A DNA stretch of 64,000 nt from Streptosporangium album (GTDB lineage: Bacteria > Actinomycetota > Actinomycetes > Streptosporangiales > Streptosporangiaceae). Below the pieces are notes generated by a model. It searched no databases. It saw only the letters and a list, made by a program, of their open reading frames with translations, and was not told where the DNA came from. Shown here one piece after another: positions 49,465 through 58,592 of the stretch. Where the stretch lies: NCBI RefSeq assembly GCF_014203795.1, contig NZ_JACHJU010000005.1, positions 310,001-374,000 of the forward strand, in the 5' to 3' direction. Within the stretch, counting starts at the first letter, position 1; every line of letters begins with the position of its first letter. A program made the position numbers and the translations under genes.

Positions 49465-52400
49465 ATGACCGCCTTGGCCAGGTTGAGCCTTGCCAACCGC
49501 AGCCTTGTCATAATGATCGCGGTCGTGTTGAGCGCGTTCGGCGCCTTCGCGATCCCGTCGTTGAAGCAGCAGCTGCTGCCTTCGCTTTCGTTCCCGGGCG
49601 CGTTTGTGGTTGCCCCTTATCAGGGTGCCTCCCCCGAGATCGTGGAGGATCAGGTCACCAAGCCGATCGAGGACAGCTTCCAGGGCCTGGAGGGTGTCAC
49701 CGAGGTGACCTCCACCTCCCGGGAGGGGATGTCGCAGGTTCAGGTGGCGTTCGAGTACGGCACCGACATCGACGCGGCGGTCGCGAAGATGCAGCAGGCG
49801 GTGGCGCGGATCGACGCGCAGCTGCCTGACGGGGTGGATCCGCAGGTTCTGGCCGGCGGCACCGACGACATTCCGGTGCTGGTGCTGGCGGTGGAGTCCG
49901 GTGACGACGAGCGGGCCATGGCCGACAAGCTGCAGCGGATCGTGGTTCCGGAGCTGCAGGGTGTCGAAGGTGTCCGTGAGGCCACGGTGACCGGCACCCG
50001 GGCCGAGACCGTGGTGATCACTCCGGATGTCAAGAAGCTCGCCGCGCGGGGGTTGGCGCCGACCGCGGTGGCTGACGCGCTGCGTGCCAACGGTCAGTCC
50101 GTTCCGGCGGGCAGCCTGGTGCAGGACAAGGCGTCGCTGACGGTTCAGGTGGGCACCCGGATCGCTTCGATCGACGATCTGAAGAACCTCTATCTGGCTC
50201 CCGCCGTTTCGGCGCAGGCACAGCAGCAGATGCCGCAGCAGGCGCAGCAGGGGCGGCCGGGGGTGGGGCAGAGCGCCGCTCAGGCCCAGCAGCAGGCCCA
50301 GCGGGCGCAGCGTCCTGTGGCGGCGCCCAAGCCGGTCAGGCTGGCCGACGTCGCCGATGTCGAGCGGTCACTGGCCGACAGCACGTCGCTGACGCGCACC
50401 AACGGCGAGCCGAGCCTGGGGGTGTCGGTGACGATGACGCCGGACGGCAACGCGGTGGCGATCTCTCATGCGGTGCGTCAGAAGCTGCCGGAGCTGGTCC
50501 GGGCGATCGGCGACGCCTCCGAGGTGACGGTCGTGTTCGACCAGGCGCCGTATGTGGAGCGCTCGATCGAGGATCTGACGACCGAGGGTCTGCTGGGTCT
50601 GGCGTTCGCGGTGCTGGTCATTTTGATCTTCTTGCTGTCGGTGCGTTCGACGCTGGTGACGGCGATGTCCATCCCGCTGTCGGTGGTCATCGCGTTGATC
50701 GCACTGTGGGTGGGCGACTACTCGCTCAACCTGCTGACGCTGGGGGCGCTGACCATCGCGGTCGGGCGCGTGGTGGATGACTCCATCGTGGTGCTGGAGA
50801 ACGTCAAGCGGCACCTGGAGTACGGCGAGGCCAAGCGTGATGCGGTGCTCGCGGGTGTGCGTGAGGTGAGCGGGGCGGTGACGGCCTCGACGTTGACGAC
50901 GGTGGCGGTGTTCTTGCCGATCGCGGTGGTCGGCGGCATGGTGGGGCAGTTGTTCGCGCCGTTCGCGATCACGGTGACGGTGGCGTTGCTGGCTTCGTTG
51001 CTGGTGTCGCTGACCGTGATCCCGGTGCTGGCCTACTGGTTTTTGAAGGCGCCGGTGCTGAGCGCCGAGCAGGCGCGCGCGGCGCGGGAGAAGGCCGAGG
51101 CCAAGGAGCTGCGCAGCCCGCTGCAGCGCGCCTACCTGCCGGTGCTGCGGTTCGCGACCAGGCGGCGGCTGGTCACCGTCGTGGTCGGAGTTGTGATCTT
51201 CGTGGGGACGATGGGGCTGGCCGGGCGGCTGGACACCAATTTCCTGGACTCCTCGGGTCAGAACACGCTCTCCTTGAGTCAGAAGATGCCCCCCGGCACT
51301 GATCTGGCCACCACGGATGCGGCGGCCAAGAAGGTGGAGGAGGTGTTGGGGTCGCTGAAGGACGTGGAGTCCTACCAGGTCAACGTGGGCTCCGGGGGCG
51401 GCTTCATGGGGGCCACGGGTGGCGGCGGTGATCACGCCTCCTATTCGGTGACGGTCGCGGAGAGCGCCGAGGCGGCCGTGGTGGAGGACGCGCTGCGTGC
51501 GCGGCTCAAGGAGCTGAGCGATGTCGGTGAGGTCACCATCGGCGGTGCGCAGGGCGGTCCGGGCGGTGGTTCGACCAACCAGCTTCAGGTGATCGTGCAG
51601 GCGCCGGACACCGCGGCGCTGCGGACCGCCTCGGAGGCGGTGCGCGCCGCGATGGCGGAGCTGGGCGGGCTGCGGGACGTGTCGTCCAACCTGCAGGCCA
51701 GCGCGCCGCGTATCGAGGTCCGGGTGGACCGGGAGAAGGCGGCGGCCAAGGGCCTGACGGAGGCGCAGATCGGCCAGGTGGTCGCGCAGCGTTTCCGCGG
51801 CGCGCCTTTGGGCCAGGTCACGCTGGACGGGCGGGCCAGTGACCTGATTCTGCGGGCCGACGAGGCGCCGAAGGATCTGAAGGCGATCGGCGAGCTGGAG
51901 CTGGCGACGGCCGTGGGGCAGGTCAAGCTGTCGCAGGTGGCGAAGGTGGCGAAGGTGGAGGGGCCGACGCAGGTGACCCGGATCGACGGGGAGCGCAGTG
52001 CGACGGTGTCGGGTACGGCCACGGGTAGTGACCTGGGCAGTGTCACCACGGCGCTGACGGCCAAGCTGGATGGGGTGTCGCTGCCGGCGGGGGCGAGGTT
52101 CACCGTGGGTGGCGTGAGCGCCGACCAGAGCGAGGCGTTCGGCCAGCTGGGGCTGGCGATGCTGGCGGCCATCGCGATCGTCTTTATGATCATGGTGGCG
52201 GCGTTCCGTAGTTTCGTGCAGCCGCTGGTGTTGCTGGTGTCGGTGCCGTTCGCGGCGACCGGCGCGATCGGGCTGCTGCTGGCCACCGGGACCCCGCTGG
52301 GAGTTCCGGCGCTGATCGGCATGCTGATGCTGATCGGCATCGTGGTGACCAACGCCATCGTGCTGATCGATCTGATCAACCAGTACCGGGAGCAGGGGCT

Positions 52401-52716
52401 GGGTGTGGTGGAGGCGGTGATCGAGGGGGGCCGTCGCCGGTTGCGGCCGATCCTGATGACCGCGGTGGCGACGATCTTCGCGTTGATCCCGATGGCGTTG
52501 GGCCTGACGGGGTCGGGCGGGTTCATCTCCCAGCCGCTGGCCATCGTGGTGATCGGCGGTCTGCTGTCGTCGACGCTGCTGACGCTGGTGCTGGTGCCGA
52601 CGCTGTATGTGATGGTGGAGCGGACCAAGGAGCGGTGGCGGCGGGGGCCCAAGGCCGGTAAGCACGAGGCCGAGGTGAAGGGCGCCGGAGACGGCGAGCC
52701 GGCCTCTGCCCGGTAG
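49465..52716 (+). CDS. RND-family multidrug efflux pump (AcrB/SwrC-like)
   Basis: 1083 residues, two repeats of 1+5 spans. The first span starts RSLVIMIAVVLSAFGAFAIP; the proton-relay pair is in VGRVVDDSIVVLENVKRHLE (span 4), and span 10 has GIVVTNAIVLIDLINQYRE, with Thr where AcrB has Lys, as in Gram-positive SwrC-type pumps. Porter-domain blocks such as YQGASPEIVEDQVTKPIEDS are intact. A Gln-rich insert (residues about 250-290) lies in the first periplasmic loop. It exports hydrophobic compounds using the proton gradient; no membrane-fusion partner is encoded nearby. AGGAG precedes the ATG. Confidence 0.93.
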   Translation: MTALARLSLANRSLVIMIAVVLSAFGAFAIPSLKQQLLPSLSFPGAFVVAPYQGASPEIVEDQVTKPIEDSFQGLEGVTEVTSTSREGMSQVQVAFEYGTDIDAAVAKMQQAVARIDAQLPDGVDPQVLAGGTDDIPVLVLAVESGDDERAMADKLQRIVVPELQGVEGVREATVTGTRAETVVITPDVKKLAARGLAPTAVADALRANGQSVPAGSLVQDKASLTVQVGTRIASIDDLKNLYLAPAVSAQAQQQMPQQAQQGRPGVGQSAAQAQQQAQRAQRPVAAPKPVRLADVADVERSLADSTSLTRTNGEPSLGVSVTMTPDGNAVAISHAVRQKLPELVRAIGDASEVTVVFDQAPYVERSIEDLTTEGLLGLAFAVLVILIFLLSVRSTLVTAMSIPLSVVIALIALWVGDYSLNLLTLGALTIAVGRVVDDSIVVLENVKRHLEYGEAKRDAVLAGVREVSGAVTASTLTTVAVFLPIAVVGGMVGQLFAPFAITVTVALLASLLVSLTVIPVLAYWFLKAPVLSAEQARAAREKAEAKELRSPLQRAYLPVLRFATRRRLVTVVVGVVIFVGTMGLAGRLDTNFLDSSGQNTLSLSQKMPPGTDLATTDAAAKKVEEVLGSLKDVESYQVNVGSGGGFMGATGGGGDHASYSVTVAESAEAAVVEDALRARLKELSDVGEVTIGGAQGGPGGGSTNQLQVIVQAPDTAALRTASEAVRAAMAELGGLRDVSSNLQASAPRIEVRVDREKAAAKGLTEAQIGQVVAQRFRGAPLGQVTLDGRASDLILRADEAPKDLKAIGELELATAVGQVKLSQVAKVAKVEGPTQVTRIDGERSATVSGTATGSDLGSVTTALTAKLDGVSLPAGARFTVGGVSADQSEAFGQLGLAMLAAIAIVFMIMVAAFRSFVQPLVLLVSVPFAATGAIGLLLATGTPLGVPALIGMLMLIGIVVTNAIVLIDLINQYREQGLGVVEAVIEGGRRRLRPILMTAVATIFALIPMALGLTGSGGFISQPLAIVVIGGLLSSTLLTLVLVPTLYVMVERTKERWRRGPKAGKHEAEVKGAGDGEPASAR

Positions 52717-52734
52717 TTCCGGCGCTGGACGGTA

Positions 52735-52776
52735 CCGGTCGCCGTGCGAGCGCGGAGGCGCGCGTACGGCGACCGG
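52735..52776 (+). terminator. 11-bp hairpin terminator after the RND gene
   Basis: CCGGTCGCCGT (52735-52745) pairs with ACGGCGACCGG (52766-52776); the loop is itself GC rich. It starts 19 nt after the stop. Confidence 0.7.
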
Positions 52777-52990
52777 CCGTTGCGGGAGCTGGAGCAGTGT
52801 TCGCCCACGCTCTCCGCGCCTTTGGCGACGCTCCCTTGCCCGTTGATTTCACGCGCCGTGGGGCATCGCACGATCGTTCAGTCGCCTCGCTTGCCCGGCG
52901 CCTTTGCTGAACCCCTCACCGGCCCGCCCTCCCGCCGCATCGGCGCACGGTCAGGGGTGACCCTGCGTGGGTGTGGTGGGCGGAGCCCAA

Positions 52991-52996
52991 TAGACT
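52991..52996 (+). promoter_or_regulatory. -10 box TAGACT, leaderless purB
   Basis: TAGACT is followed by 8 nt and GTG 53005, with no Shine-Dalgarno sequence between. The -35 region is not recognisable. Confidence 0.45.
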
Positions 52997-53004
52997 GACG
53001 CAAC

Positions 53005-54435
53005 GTGACTGCCAAGCCGCGTATCCCCAATGTCCTGGCCACCCGCTACGCCTCGGCGGAGCTGGCCCGTCTGTGGTCTCCCGAGTACAAGGTGGTAGCT
53101 GAGCGCCGCCTGTGGCTGGCCGTGCTGACCGCGCAGGCGGAGCTGGGGGTCGAGGTTCCCGCGCGGGCGGTGGCCGACTACGAGAAGGTCGTCGAGCAGG
53201 TGGACCTGGCCTCCATCGCTGAGCGCGAACGCGTCACCCGCCATGATGTGAAGGCCCGGATCGAGGAGTTCAACGCCCTGGCCGGGCATGAGCAGGTGCA
53301 CAAGGGCATGACGTCGCGGGATCTGACCGAGAACGTCGAGCAGTTGCAGATCCGCGACAGCCTGCTGCTGATGCGGGAGCGGTGTGTGGCGCTGCTGGCC
53401 CGGCTGGGGGCGCTGGCCGCCGAGCATTCGGGCACGGTGATGGCGGGGCGGTCGCACAACGTGGCGGCGCAGTCGACCACGCTGGGCAAGCGTTTCGCCT
53501 CGGCCGCCGATGAGCTGCTGGTGGCCTTCGCCCGGCTGGAGGAGTTGATCGGCCGCTACCCGCTGCGGGGAATCAAGGGGCCGGTCGGTACCGCGCAGGA
53601 CATGCTGGACCTGCTGGGCGGTGACCGGGCGGCTCTGGCGCGGCTGGAGGAGGCGGTGGCGGCTCATCTGGGGTTCGCGCACCGGTTGACCAGCGTCGGG
53701 CAGGTTTATCCGCGGTCGCTGGACTACGAGGTGGTCACGGCGCTGGTGCAGCTGGCCGCCGCTCCCTGCTCGTTGGCCAAGACGATCCGGCTGATGGCCG
53801 GGCACGAGCTCGTCACCGAGGGCTTCGCCGAGGGGCAGGTGGGGTCGTCGGCGATGCCGCACAAGATGAACACCCGCTCGTGCGAGCGGGTCAACGGGCT
53901 GACGGTGGTCTTGCGGGGGTATGCCTCCATGGTCGGTGAGCTGGCGGGCGACCAGTGGAACGAGGGGGATGTGTCCTGCTCGGTGGTGCGGCGGGTGGCG
54001 CTGCCGGACGCGTTCTTCGCCTTCGACGGCCTGGTGGAGACGGCCCTGACCGTCCTGGCGGAGTTCGGCGCGTTCCCGGCGGTCATCGCCGCGGAGCTGG
54101 ATCGGTATCTGCCGTTCCTGGCGACCACGAAGATGCTGATGGCCGCGGTGCGGGCCGGTATGGGCCGCGAGAGCGCGCACGAGCTGATCAAGGAGCACGC
54201 GGTCGCGGCGGCGCTGGCGATGCGTGAGCGCGGTGGCGGCAACGAGTTGCTGGCCCGGCTGGCCGCTGATGAGCGGTTCCCGCTGGACGGCGCGGCGCTG
54301 GCCGAACTGCTGGCGCAGCGGATCGTGTTCACCGGGGCGGCGGCCGAGCAGGTCGAGGCGGTCGTGGCGCGCATCGGTGAGGTCACCGCCCGCTACCCGG
54401 CGGCGGCCGCTTACACGCCGGCGGCGATCTTGTGA
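53005..54435 (+). CDS. purB: Adenylosuccinate lyase
   Basis: 476 residues. The fumarase/aspartase superfamily signature GSSAMPHKMN is present near 290, with the catalytic Ser loop; TSRDLTENVEQLQIRDSLLL and GRSHNVAAQSTTLGKRFA (catalytic His) precede it. The enzyme splits adenylosuccinate to AMP and SAICAR to AICAR, two steps of purine synthesis. It is the first gene of a unit with a GNAT gene that overlaps its stop by 4 nt. The start is supported by the -10 box 8 nt upstream. Confidence 0.95.
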   Translation: MTAKPRIPNVLATRYASAELARLWSPEYKVVAERRLWLAVLTAQAELGVEVPARAVADYEKVVEQVDLASIAERERVTRHDVKARIEEFNALAGHEQVHKGMTSRDLTENVEQLQIRDSLLLMRERCVALLARLGALAAEHSGTVMAGRSHNVAAQSTTLGKRFASAADELLVAFARLEELIGRYPLRGIKGPVGTAQDMLDLLGGDRAALARLEEAVAAHLGFAHRLTSVGQVYPRSLDYEVVTALVQLAAAPCSLAKTIRLMAGHELVTEGFAEGQVGSSAMPHKMNTRSCERVNGLTVVLRGYASMVGELAGDQWNEGDVSCSVVRRVALPDAFFAFDGLVETALTVLAEFGAFPAVIAAELDRYLPFLATTKMLMAAVRAGMGRESAHELIKEHAVAAALAMRERGGGNELLARLAADERFPLDGAALAELLAQRIVFTGAAAEQVEAVVARIGEVTARYPAAAAYTPAAIL

Positions 54436-55184
54436 ATGTGGTGGAGCTGACCGGCGACGATGACGTGGTGGCCGCCTGCGAGGACGACCCGTTGCTGGTG
54501 TGGGCGGCGCAGGGGATGCGCGCCGGGGTGCGGGCGTGGGCGCTGGGAGAGGCGGTGGCCGTGGCCAGCCCCGACTTGAACCGCCGTGACCGCCTGACGG
54601 TGCGAGGGGACGCGCGCGAGGTGACGCGGCTGGTACGGCTGGTGCTGCCGGAGCTGGGCCCGTCGTATCGGCTGCTGGGAGATCGGCCGCTGGTGGAGGA
54701 GCTGGCCGGGCGGATGGGTGAGGTCGAGCCGCCGAAGACGTTCGAGTGGATGGACACCGACCGGCCGCCGCCTGTTTCGGCCGACCGTGAGGGTGCTGTG
54801 GTCGCGGCGGGGTGGCTGCGGGGCGCGGACGGCGAGGTGGGCACTCTGCTGGCGCAGGCGTCGCCGTCGTCGTGGGCCGTGCCGGGCTTGCCGTGGATCC
54901 GCCGGTGGGCGGGGCTGCGGGAGAGCGGCGGGCAGTTGGTGGCCACAGCCGCCGATGCGTGGTCGTGCCCGCGGATGGGGTTCGTCGCCGGGGTGGCCAC
55001 AGCCGCGGCCGCCCGTGGCCGGGGGTATGGGCAGGCGGTGTGCCGGTTCGTTTTCGCGGCGCTGGCCGCCGAGCACGGGCGGGTGGCGCTGATGGTCGAC
55101 ACCGACAACCGTGCCGCGATCGGCGTCTACGGACGCCTGGGCATGAAGGTGCGGCCGGTGGCGGCGGCGGTCGTGAGCCGGTGA
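54432..55184 (+). CDS. GNAT-family N-acetyltransferase
   Basis: 250 residues; GTG 54432 overlaps the purB stop (GTGA). The N-terminal 130 residues are a divergent first lobe; the C-terminal lobe has SCPRMGFVAGVATAAAARGR and GYGQAVCRFVFAALAAEHGR, which contain the acetyl-CoA loop (VAT.AAARGRGYGQA), then VALMVDTDNRAAIGVYGRLG, the FR47-like end. Such two-lobe proteins acetylate small molecules or protein N-termini. Coupling to purB is probably only operonic convenience. Confidence 0.87.
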   Translation: MNVVELTGDDDVVAACEDDPLLVWAAQGMRAGVRAWALGEAVAVASPDLNRRDRLTVRGDAREVTRLVRLVLPELGPSYRLLGDRPLVEELAGRMGEVEPPKTFEWMDTDRPPPVSADREGAVVAAGWLRGADGEVGTLLAQASPSSWAVPGLPWIRRWAGLRESGGQLVATAADAWSCPRMGFVAGVATAAAARGRGYGQAVCRFVFAALAAEHGRVALMVDTDNRAAIGVYGRLGMKVRPVAAAVVSR

Positions 55185-55255
55185 CCTTCCCCCCGGCGGG
55201 CCGCCGGGGGGAAAACCGGGTGCGCGGGGCGGGTACGCCCGGCAAAGTGGACGGA

Positions 55256-56302
55256 ATGATGTCCAGTTTTGTGCCTGGTCTGGAGCTGTCACGTGCCTTC
55301 TACGCGCGGGTCGTCCAGCCGATGGTCGCCGATGTCGCGCACAGTGCGGCGCTGATCGGCGCCGGCTCGGAGGTGTTGGCGTTCGACACCGAACGTTCCA
55401 CCGATCACGACTGGGGGCCCCGGGTGGTGCTGTTCGTCGCGCCCGAGGCGGCCGGGCAGCTGCGGCAGGTCGTCGCCGCCGGCCTGCCGCAGACCTTCGG
55501 GGGCTATCCGACCGTGTTCGGCGCCGGGCACGGTGTCGAGGTCGTCGATGCCGCCGCCTGGTTCGAGGAGCGGCTCGGTTTCGATCCGCTGCGGGGAGCC
55601 ACCGTAGTGGACTGGCTGGCCACGCCCTGGCAGCGGCTGGCCGAGGTGACCGCCGGTGAGGTCTTCCACGACGGGCTGGGAGTGCTGGAGGCGGCCCGTT
55701 CGGCTGTGCGCTGGTATCCGGGTGACCTGTGGCGTTACGTGCTGGCCTGCCAGTGGAGGCGGCTGGCCCAGCGGGAGGCCTTCCCCGGCCGGTGCGGGGA
55801 GGTCGGCGACGATCTCGGCTCGGCCGTGCTGACGGCCGGGCTGACCCGTGACCTGATGCGGCTGGTACTGCTGATGCGCCGCCGCTACCCGCCGTACGGC
55901 AAATGGCTGGGCAGCGCCTTCACCCGCCTGACGGGCACGGCTGAGCTCGGGGACGCCCTGGCGGGGGCGGTCGCCGCGGGTGAGTGGCGCGAACGGCAGC
56001 GGCAGTTGGGCCGTGCTTATGAGCGGGTCGCCGCGCTGCACAACCGGCTCGGTCTGAGCGAGCCGCTGCAGGCTACGACACGGCGTTTTCACGACCGGCC
56101 GTTTCAGGTCATCGGCGCCCAGCGGTTCGCCGACGCGCTCGGCGCCGCCATCGCCGATCCGAGGGTGCGGGCGCTGCCGCCGGTCGGTTCGGTCGACCAG
56201 TTCGGCGACTGCACCGACCTGCTGACCTGCCCTCGGCGGTGCCGGGCGGTGACGCGGGCCGTCCTGGGGGAGTGGGCCGGTGAGCCGCAGAACGCGTCGT
56301 AG
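55256..56302 (+). CDS. DUF4037 nucleotidyltransferase-fold protein
   Basis: 348 residues from ATG 55256. SFVPGLELSRAFYARVVQPM is the family start; STDHDWGPRVVLFVAPE carries the Asp-x-Asp of a nucleotidyltransferase-like site, followed by helices with VVDWLATPWQRLAEVTAGEV and YPGDLWRYVLACQWRRLAQ, typical of DUF4037. Function not established; the fold suggests nucleotidyl transfer to a small molecule. It follows the GNAT gene after 71 nt on the same strand and is convergent with DUF3817. Confidence 0.88.
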   Translation: MMSSFVPGLELSRAFYARVVQPMVADVAHSAALIGAGSEVLAFDTERSTDHDWGPRVVLFVAPEAAGQLRQVVAAGLPQTFGGYPTVFGAGHGVEVVDAAAWFEERLGFDPLRGATVVDWLATPWQRLAEVTAGEVFHDGLGVLEAARSAVRWYPGDLWRYVLACQWRRLAQREAFPGRCGEVGDDLGSAVLTAGLTRDLMRLVLLMRRRYPPYGKWLGSAFTRLTGTAELGDALAGAVAAGEWRERQRQLGRAYERVAALHNRLGLSEPLQATTRRFHDRPFQVIGAQRFADALGAAIADPRVRALPPVGSVDQFGDCTDLLTCPRRCRAVTRAVLGEWAGEPQNAS

Positions 56303-56338
56303 ACGGCGGCGGTTCGGCGGCTGGTTCAGACGGCTGGT

Positions 56339-56653
56339 TCAGACGGTGACCGGCTCGCGGACGCCGCCCAGCATGCGCCGCTCGAACCACAACGAGGTGA
56401 ACGGGGGCACCGCGCATGCCAGACCCAGCACGATCGTGCCCAGGCTCCAGCGGGCCGTGCGGGCCGCGGCCAGCACCCCGGTCACGTACAGCACGAACAG
56501 CAGCCCGTGGATCGGGCCGAAGACCTTCACACCGAGGTCGCCGGACTCCACGATGTACTTGAAGAACATGCCGACGAGCAGTCCCGCCCAGGAACACGCC
56601 TCGGCGATCGCCACGTAACGGAACAGACGCAGTGCGGTCGGCACAGCGGGCAC
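56339..56653 (-). CDS. DUF3817 integral membrane protein
   Basis: 104 residues, three spans: LRLFRYVAIAEACSWAGLLV, then GPIHGLLFVLYVTGVLAAAR and SLGTIVLGLACAVPPFTSLW. FRxxxxxEaxSwxxLL and the HG in the second span are the DUF3817/YdzA fingerprint. The final ERRMLGG is also typical. Role unknown. A tandem 13-bp duplication (CTGGTTCAGACGG twice) lies at its 3' end, 56322-56347. Confidence 0.88.
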   Translation of the reverse strand: MPAVPTALRLFRYVAIAEACSWAGLLVGMFFKYIVESGDLGVKVFGPIHGLLFVLYVTGVLAAARTARWSLGTIVLGLACAVPPFTSLWFERRMLGGVREPVTV

Positions 56654-56825
56654 CTCTCCTCGGATCCGGAAAACGCCTCCAGCCTAGAGGGCGTCGGCCT
56701 ATGCCCGGCGCCGGGGATCTTCCGGCCGGGGATCGGGGCCACGACCGAGGCGCGTCCGTGTCCGCCCAGAGGTCCTGAGAGCCCGGGCCGGCTCCGTGGC
56801 CCGGCCGGCGGGCCCCACGCCGCGG

Positions 56826-57421
56826 CTACGGCCGCGACCGGCGCAGGGTGATGTTGAGCCGCCCGGCGAGCAGGCCGTGCGGGCCGGTACCGGGCAGGAT
56901 CCGGCGCACACCGTGGAAGGCCAACCGGGAGGGCCCGCCGAAGACGAACAGATCGCCCGACTCCAGCCGGACATCGGTCCACGGCCGGCTGCGGGAGTGG
57001 GGGTTGCCGAAGCGGAACACGCAGGCGTCCCCCAGGCTCAAGGAGACCACCGGCGCCGAGCCGCGCTCGTCGGCGTCCTGGTGCATGCCCATCGTGGCCG
57101 CGTCGTCGTAGAAGTTGACCAGCGCGACGTCCGGGTCGTACGGGCCGCCGAGCGTCTGTGCGACCGCCGCGCGGCCCAGCTCCGCCAGCCAGCCCGGCAG
57201 TGGCTGGACCGGTTCGTCGGTGTAGCGGTAGGGCCGCCAGTAACGGCCCAGGCACACCGTACGCACCGACATCAGCCCACCTGCGGGCAACCGGATCCGC
57301 CGCATGCCCACTGGCGGCAGGCGGCCACCAGTTCCCGTTGCCGGGCGGCGCTCAGCCAGTCGGGCACGTGAACCGCCCCGGGGGCGACCTGCCTGCGGCT
57401 GCGGGCGATCAGCGCGTCCAT
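56826..57421 (-). pseudogene. AlkB-type 2OG-Fe(II) dioxygenase with one frameshift
   Basis: The 3' frame (from about 57305) has GRYWRPYRYTDEPVQPLPGW, the iron ligands His and Asp in MGMHQDADE, SLGDACVFRFGNP, a third ligand His in LAFHGVRRIL and the 2OG Arg in GRLNITLRRS. The 5' part, ATG 57421, reads MDALIARSRRQVAPGAVHVP and DWLSAARQRELVAACRQWA in another frame and joins near 57305-57310. Both together give the expected 200-residue AlkB-like DNA/RNA demethylase. One base must be missing or added around 57308. If genuine, the enzyme would start at 57305 and lack its nucleotide-lid start. Confidence 0.8.
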
Positions 57422-57435
57422 GCGGCGGATTCTAG

Positions 57436-57650
57436 GTGCCGGCCCCGCCGGGTGTGGACTCTCCCACCGGGGGAGAGGCCGAGCTCGTGCGTCGCCGCCA
57501 CACCCTGGCCACCCTGGAGCGGCTGCTGACGGCCGGGCTGCCGGCGGTGGAGGTGCGGCTGATGCGCGAAGGCGCTCGCCGGGTCGTGGTGGCCCGCGAC
57601 GTGGCCGCCCTGCCGGGCGACCTCGCGCGGGTCACCGGCTCGTGCATGGC
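57436..57650 (+). pseudogene. Unidentified gene stump fused to damaged map
   Basis: The frame encodes LVRRRHTLATLERLLTAGLP and AVEVRLMREGARRVVVARDV, then AALPGDLARVTGS, protein-like sequence with good codon bias, before running into the antisense of the methionine aminopeptidase gene. I do not recognise the family. The abrupt change marks a junction near 57645. Confidence 0.4.
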
Positions 57651-58184
57651 CCGGCCGATGCCGTGCCCGCCGAAGTCGTCGGGGATTCCGTATCCGGCTT
57701 CGCGGCCGGCCCGCGCCACGGCGTGACCGATGTCGCCCAGCCGCCCGCCCGGCACGCACGCGGCGATCCCGGCCCGCAGTGCGGCGTCGGCCGCGTCGAT
57801 CAGCCGCAGGTCGGCCGGGTGGGCCGGGCCGACGGTGAAGCTGACCGCCGCGTCACCGGCCCAGCCGTCGAGGTAGGCGCCGCAGTCGACGCTCAGCAGG
57901 TCCTGCGCGCGCAGCCGGTAGGTGCCGGGGATGCCGTGCACGATCACCTCGTTGACCGACGTGCAGATCACCGCGGGAAACGGCGTCGGCGCGAAGGCGG
58001 GCTTGTAGTGCGGGAACGCCGGTTTGGCTCCCGCCTCGCGGATGACCGTCTCGGCGACCTCGTTCAGTTCCAGCAGGCTGACCCCCGTGGTCGCATGGGC
58101 GCGTACCGCGGCCAGCGCCTCGGCCACCACCCGGCCGGCCTCACGCATCGCGTCCAGTTCGGCCGCGGTTTTGATCTCCACCAT
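57640..58184 (-). pseudogene. map: Type I methionine aminopeptidase, C-terminus deleted
   Basis: From ATG 58184: VEIKTAAELDAMREAGRVVA, PAFPHYKPAFAPTPFPAVIC, TSVNEVIVHGIPG, and the first metal ligands in SVDCGAYLDGWAGDAAVSF (two Asp) and the His in GHGIGRAMHEP. Then homology stops; the two Glu ligands of the active site (EPWF... and EHT) are gone and the frame continues through the antisense of another gene. This copy should be inactive; another map must serve the cell. It is divergent from an XRE gene. Confidence 0.8.
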
Positions 58185-58201
58185 GTGACCCCTCCGCTCT
58201 C

Positions 58202-58221
58202 CAATACTTATACCGGTATTG
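58202..58221. promoter_or_regulatory. Palindromic operator between map remnant and xre
   Basis: ATACCGGTAT (58210-58219) is a perfect 10-bp palindrome, and CAATAC/GTATTG arms (58202 and 58216) overlap it. TAGGGT at 58235-58240 lies 7 nt before the XRE ATG, so that gene is probably leaderless. Confidence 0.5.
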
Positions 58222-58247
58222 TTATCACGGTTGCTAGGGTGGTCGAC

Positions 58248-58502
58248 ATGGTGCGACCTCCACTGACTCCGCTCGACCACGAACGCGGCCACCGCCTCGG
58301 CGCCCTCCTGCGCCAGGCACGCGGCCCCCGCAGCATGGCCGAGGTGGCCGCCGCCGCCGGGCTCTCGGCCGAAACCCTCCGCAAGATCGAGACAGGCCGG
58401 ATCCCGACCCCCGCCTTCTTCACCATCGCCGCCCTCGCCCACGCCCTGGGCATCTCCCTGGACGTCCTGGCCGAGGTGGCCGCCGCCGAACGCGCCGCCT
58501 GA
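58248..58502 (+). CDS. XRE-family HTH regulator
   Basis: 84 residues. LGALLRQARGPRSMAEVAAA and AGLSAETLRKIETGRIPTPA form the Cro/C1 helix-turn-helix; FFTIAALAHALGISLDVLAE is the dimerisation end. Divergent pairs of a small XRE gene and a type I methionine aminopeptidase are frequent in actinomycetes, so this probably controlled the damaged map gene and itself through the palindrome between them. Confidence 0.88.
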   Translation: MVRPPLTPLDHERGHRLGALLRQARGPRSMAEVAAAAGLSAETLRKIETGRIPTPAFFTIAALAHALGISLDVLAEVAAAERAA

Positions 58503-58592
58503 AGCAGCCCACCCATGAACCGGGGGAGCAGGGGAGAAACAACCGCCCCGACGACACACGCCCGCCGCGCCGCCCGCACACGGCCGACGACC

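Noticed and set aside
50368..52665. 765-codon minus-strand frame
   Set aside because: It is the antisense of the RND pump, dominated by His, Arg and Gln; shadow frame.
53005..55245. 764-codon minus-strand frame over purB
   Set aside because: Antisense shadow of purB and the GNAT gene, which have full family motifs on the plus strand.
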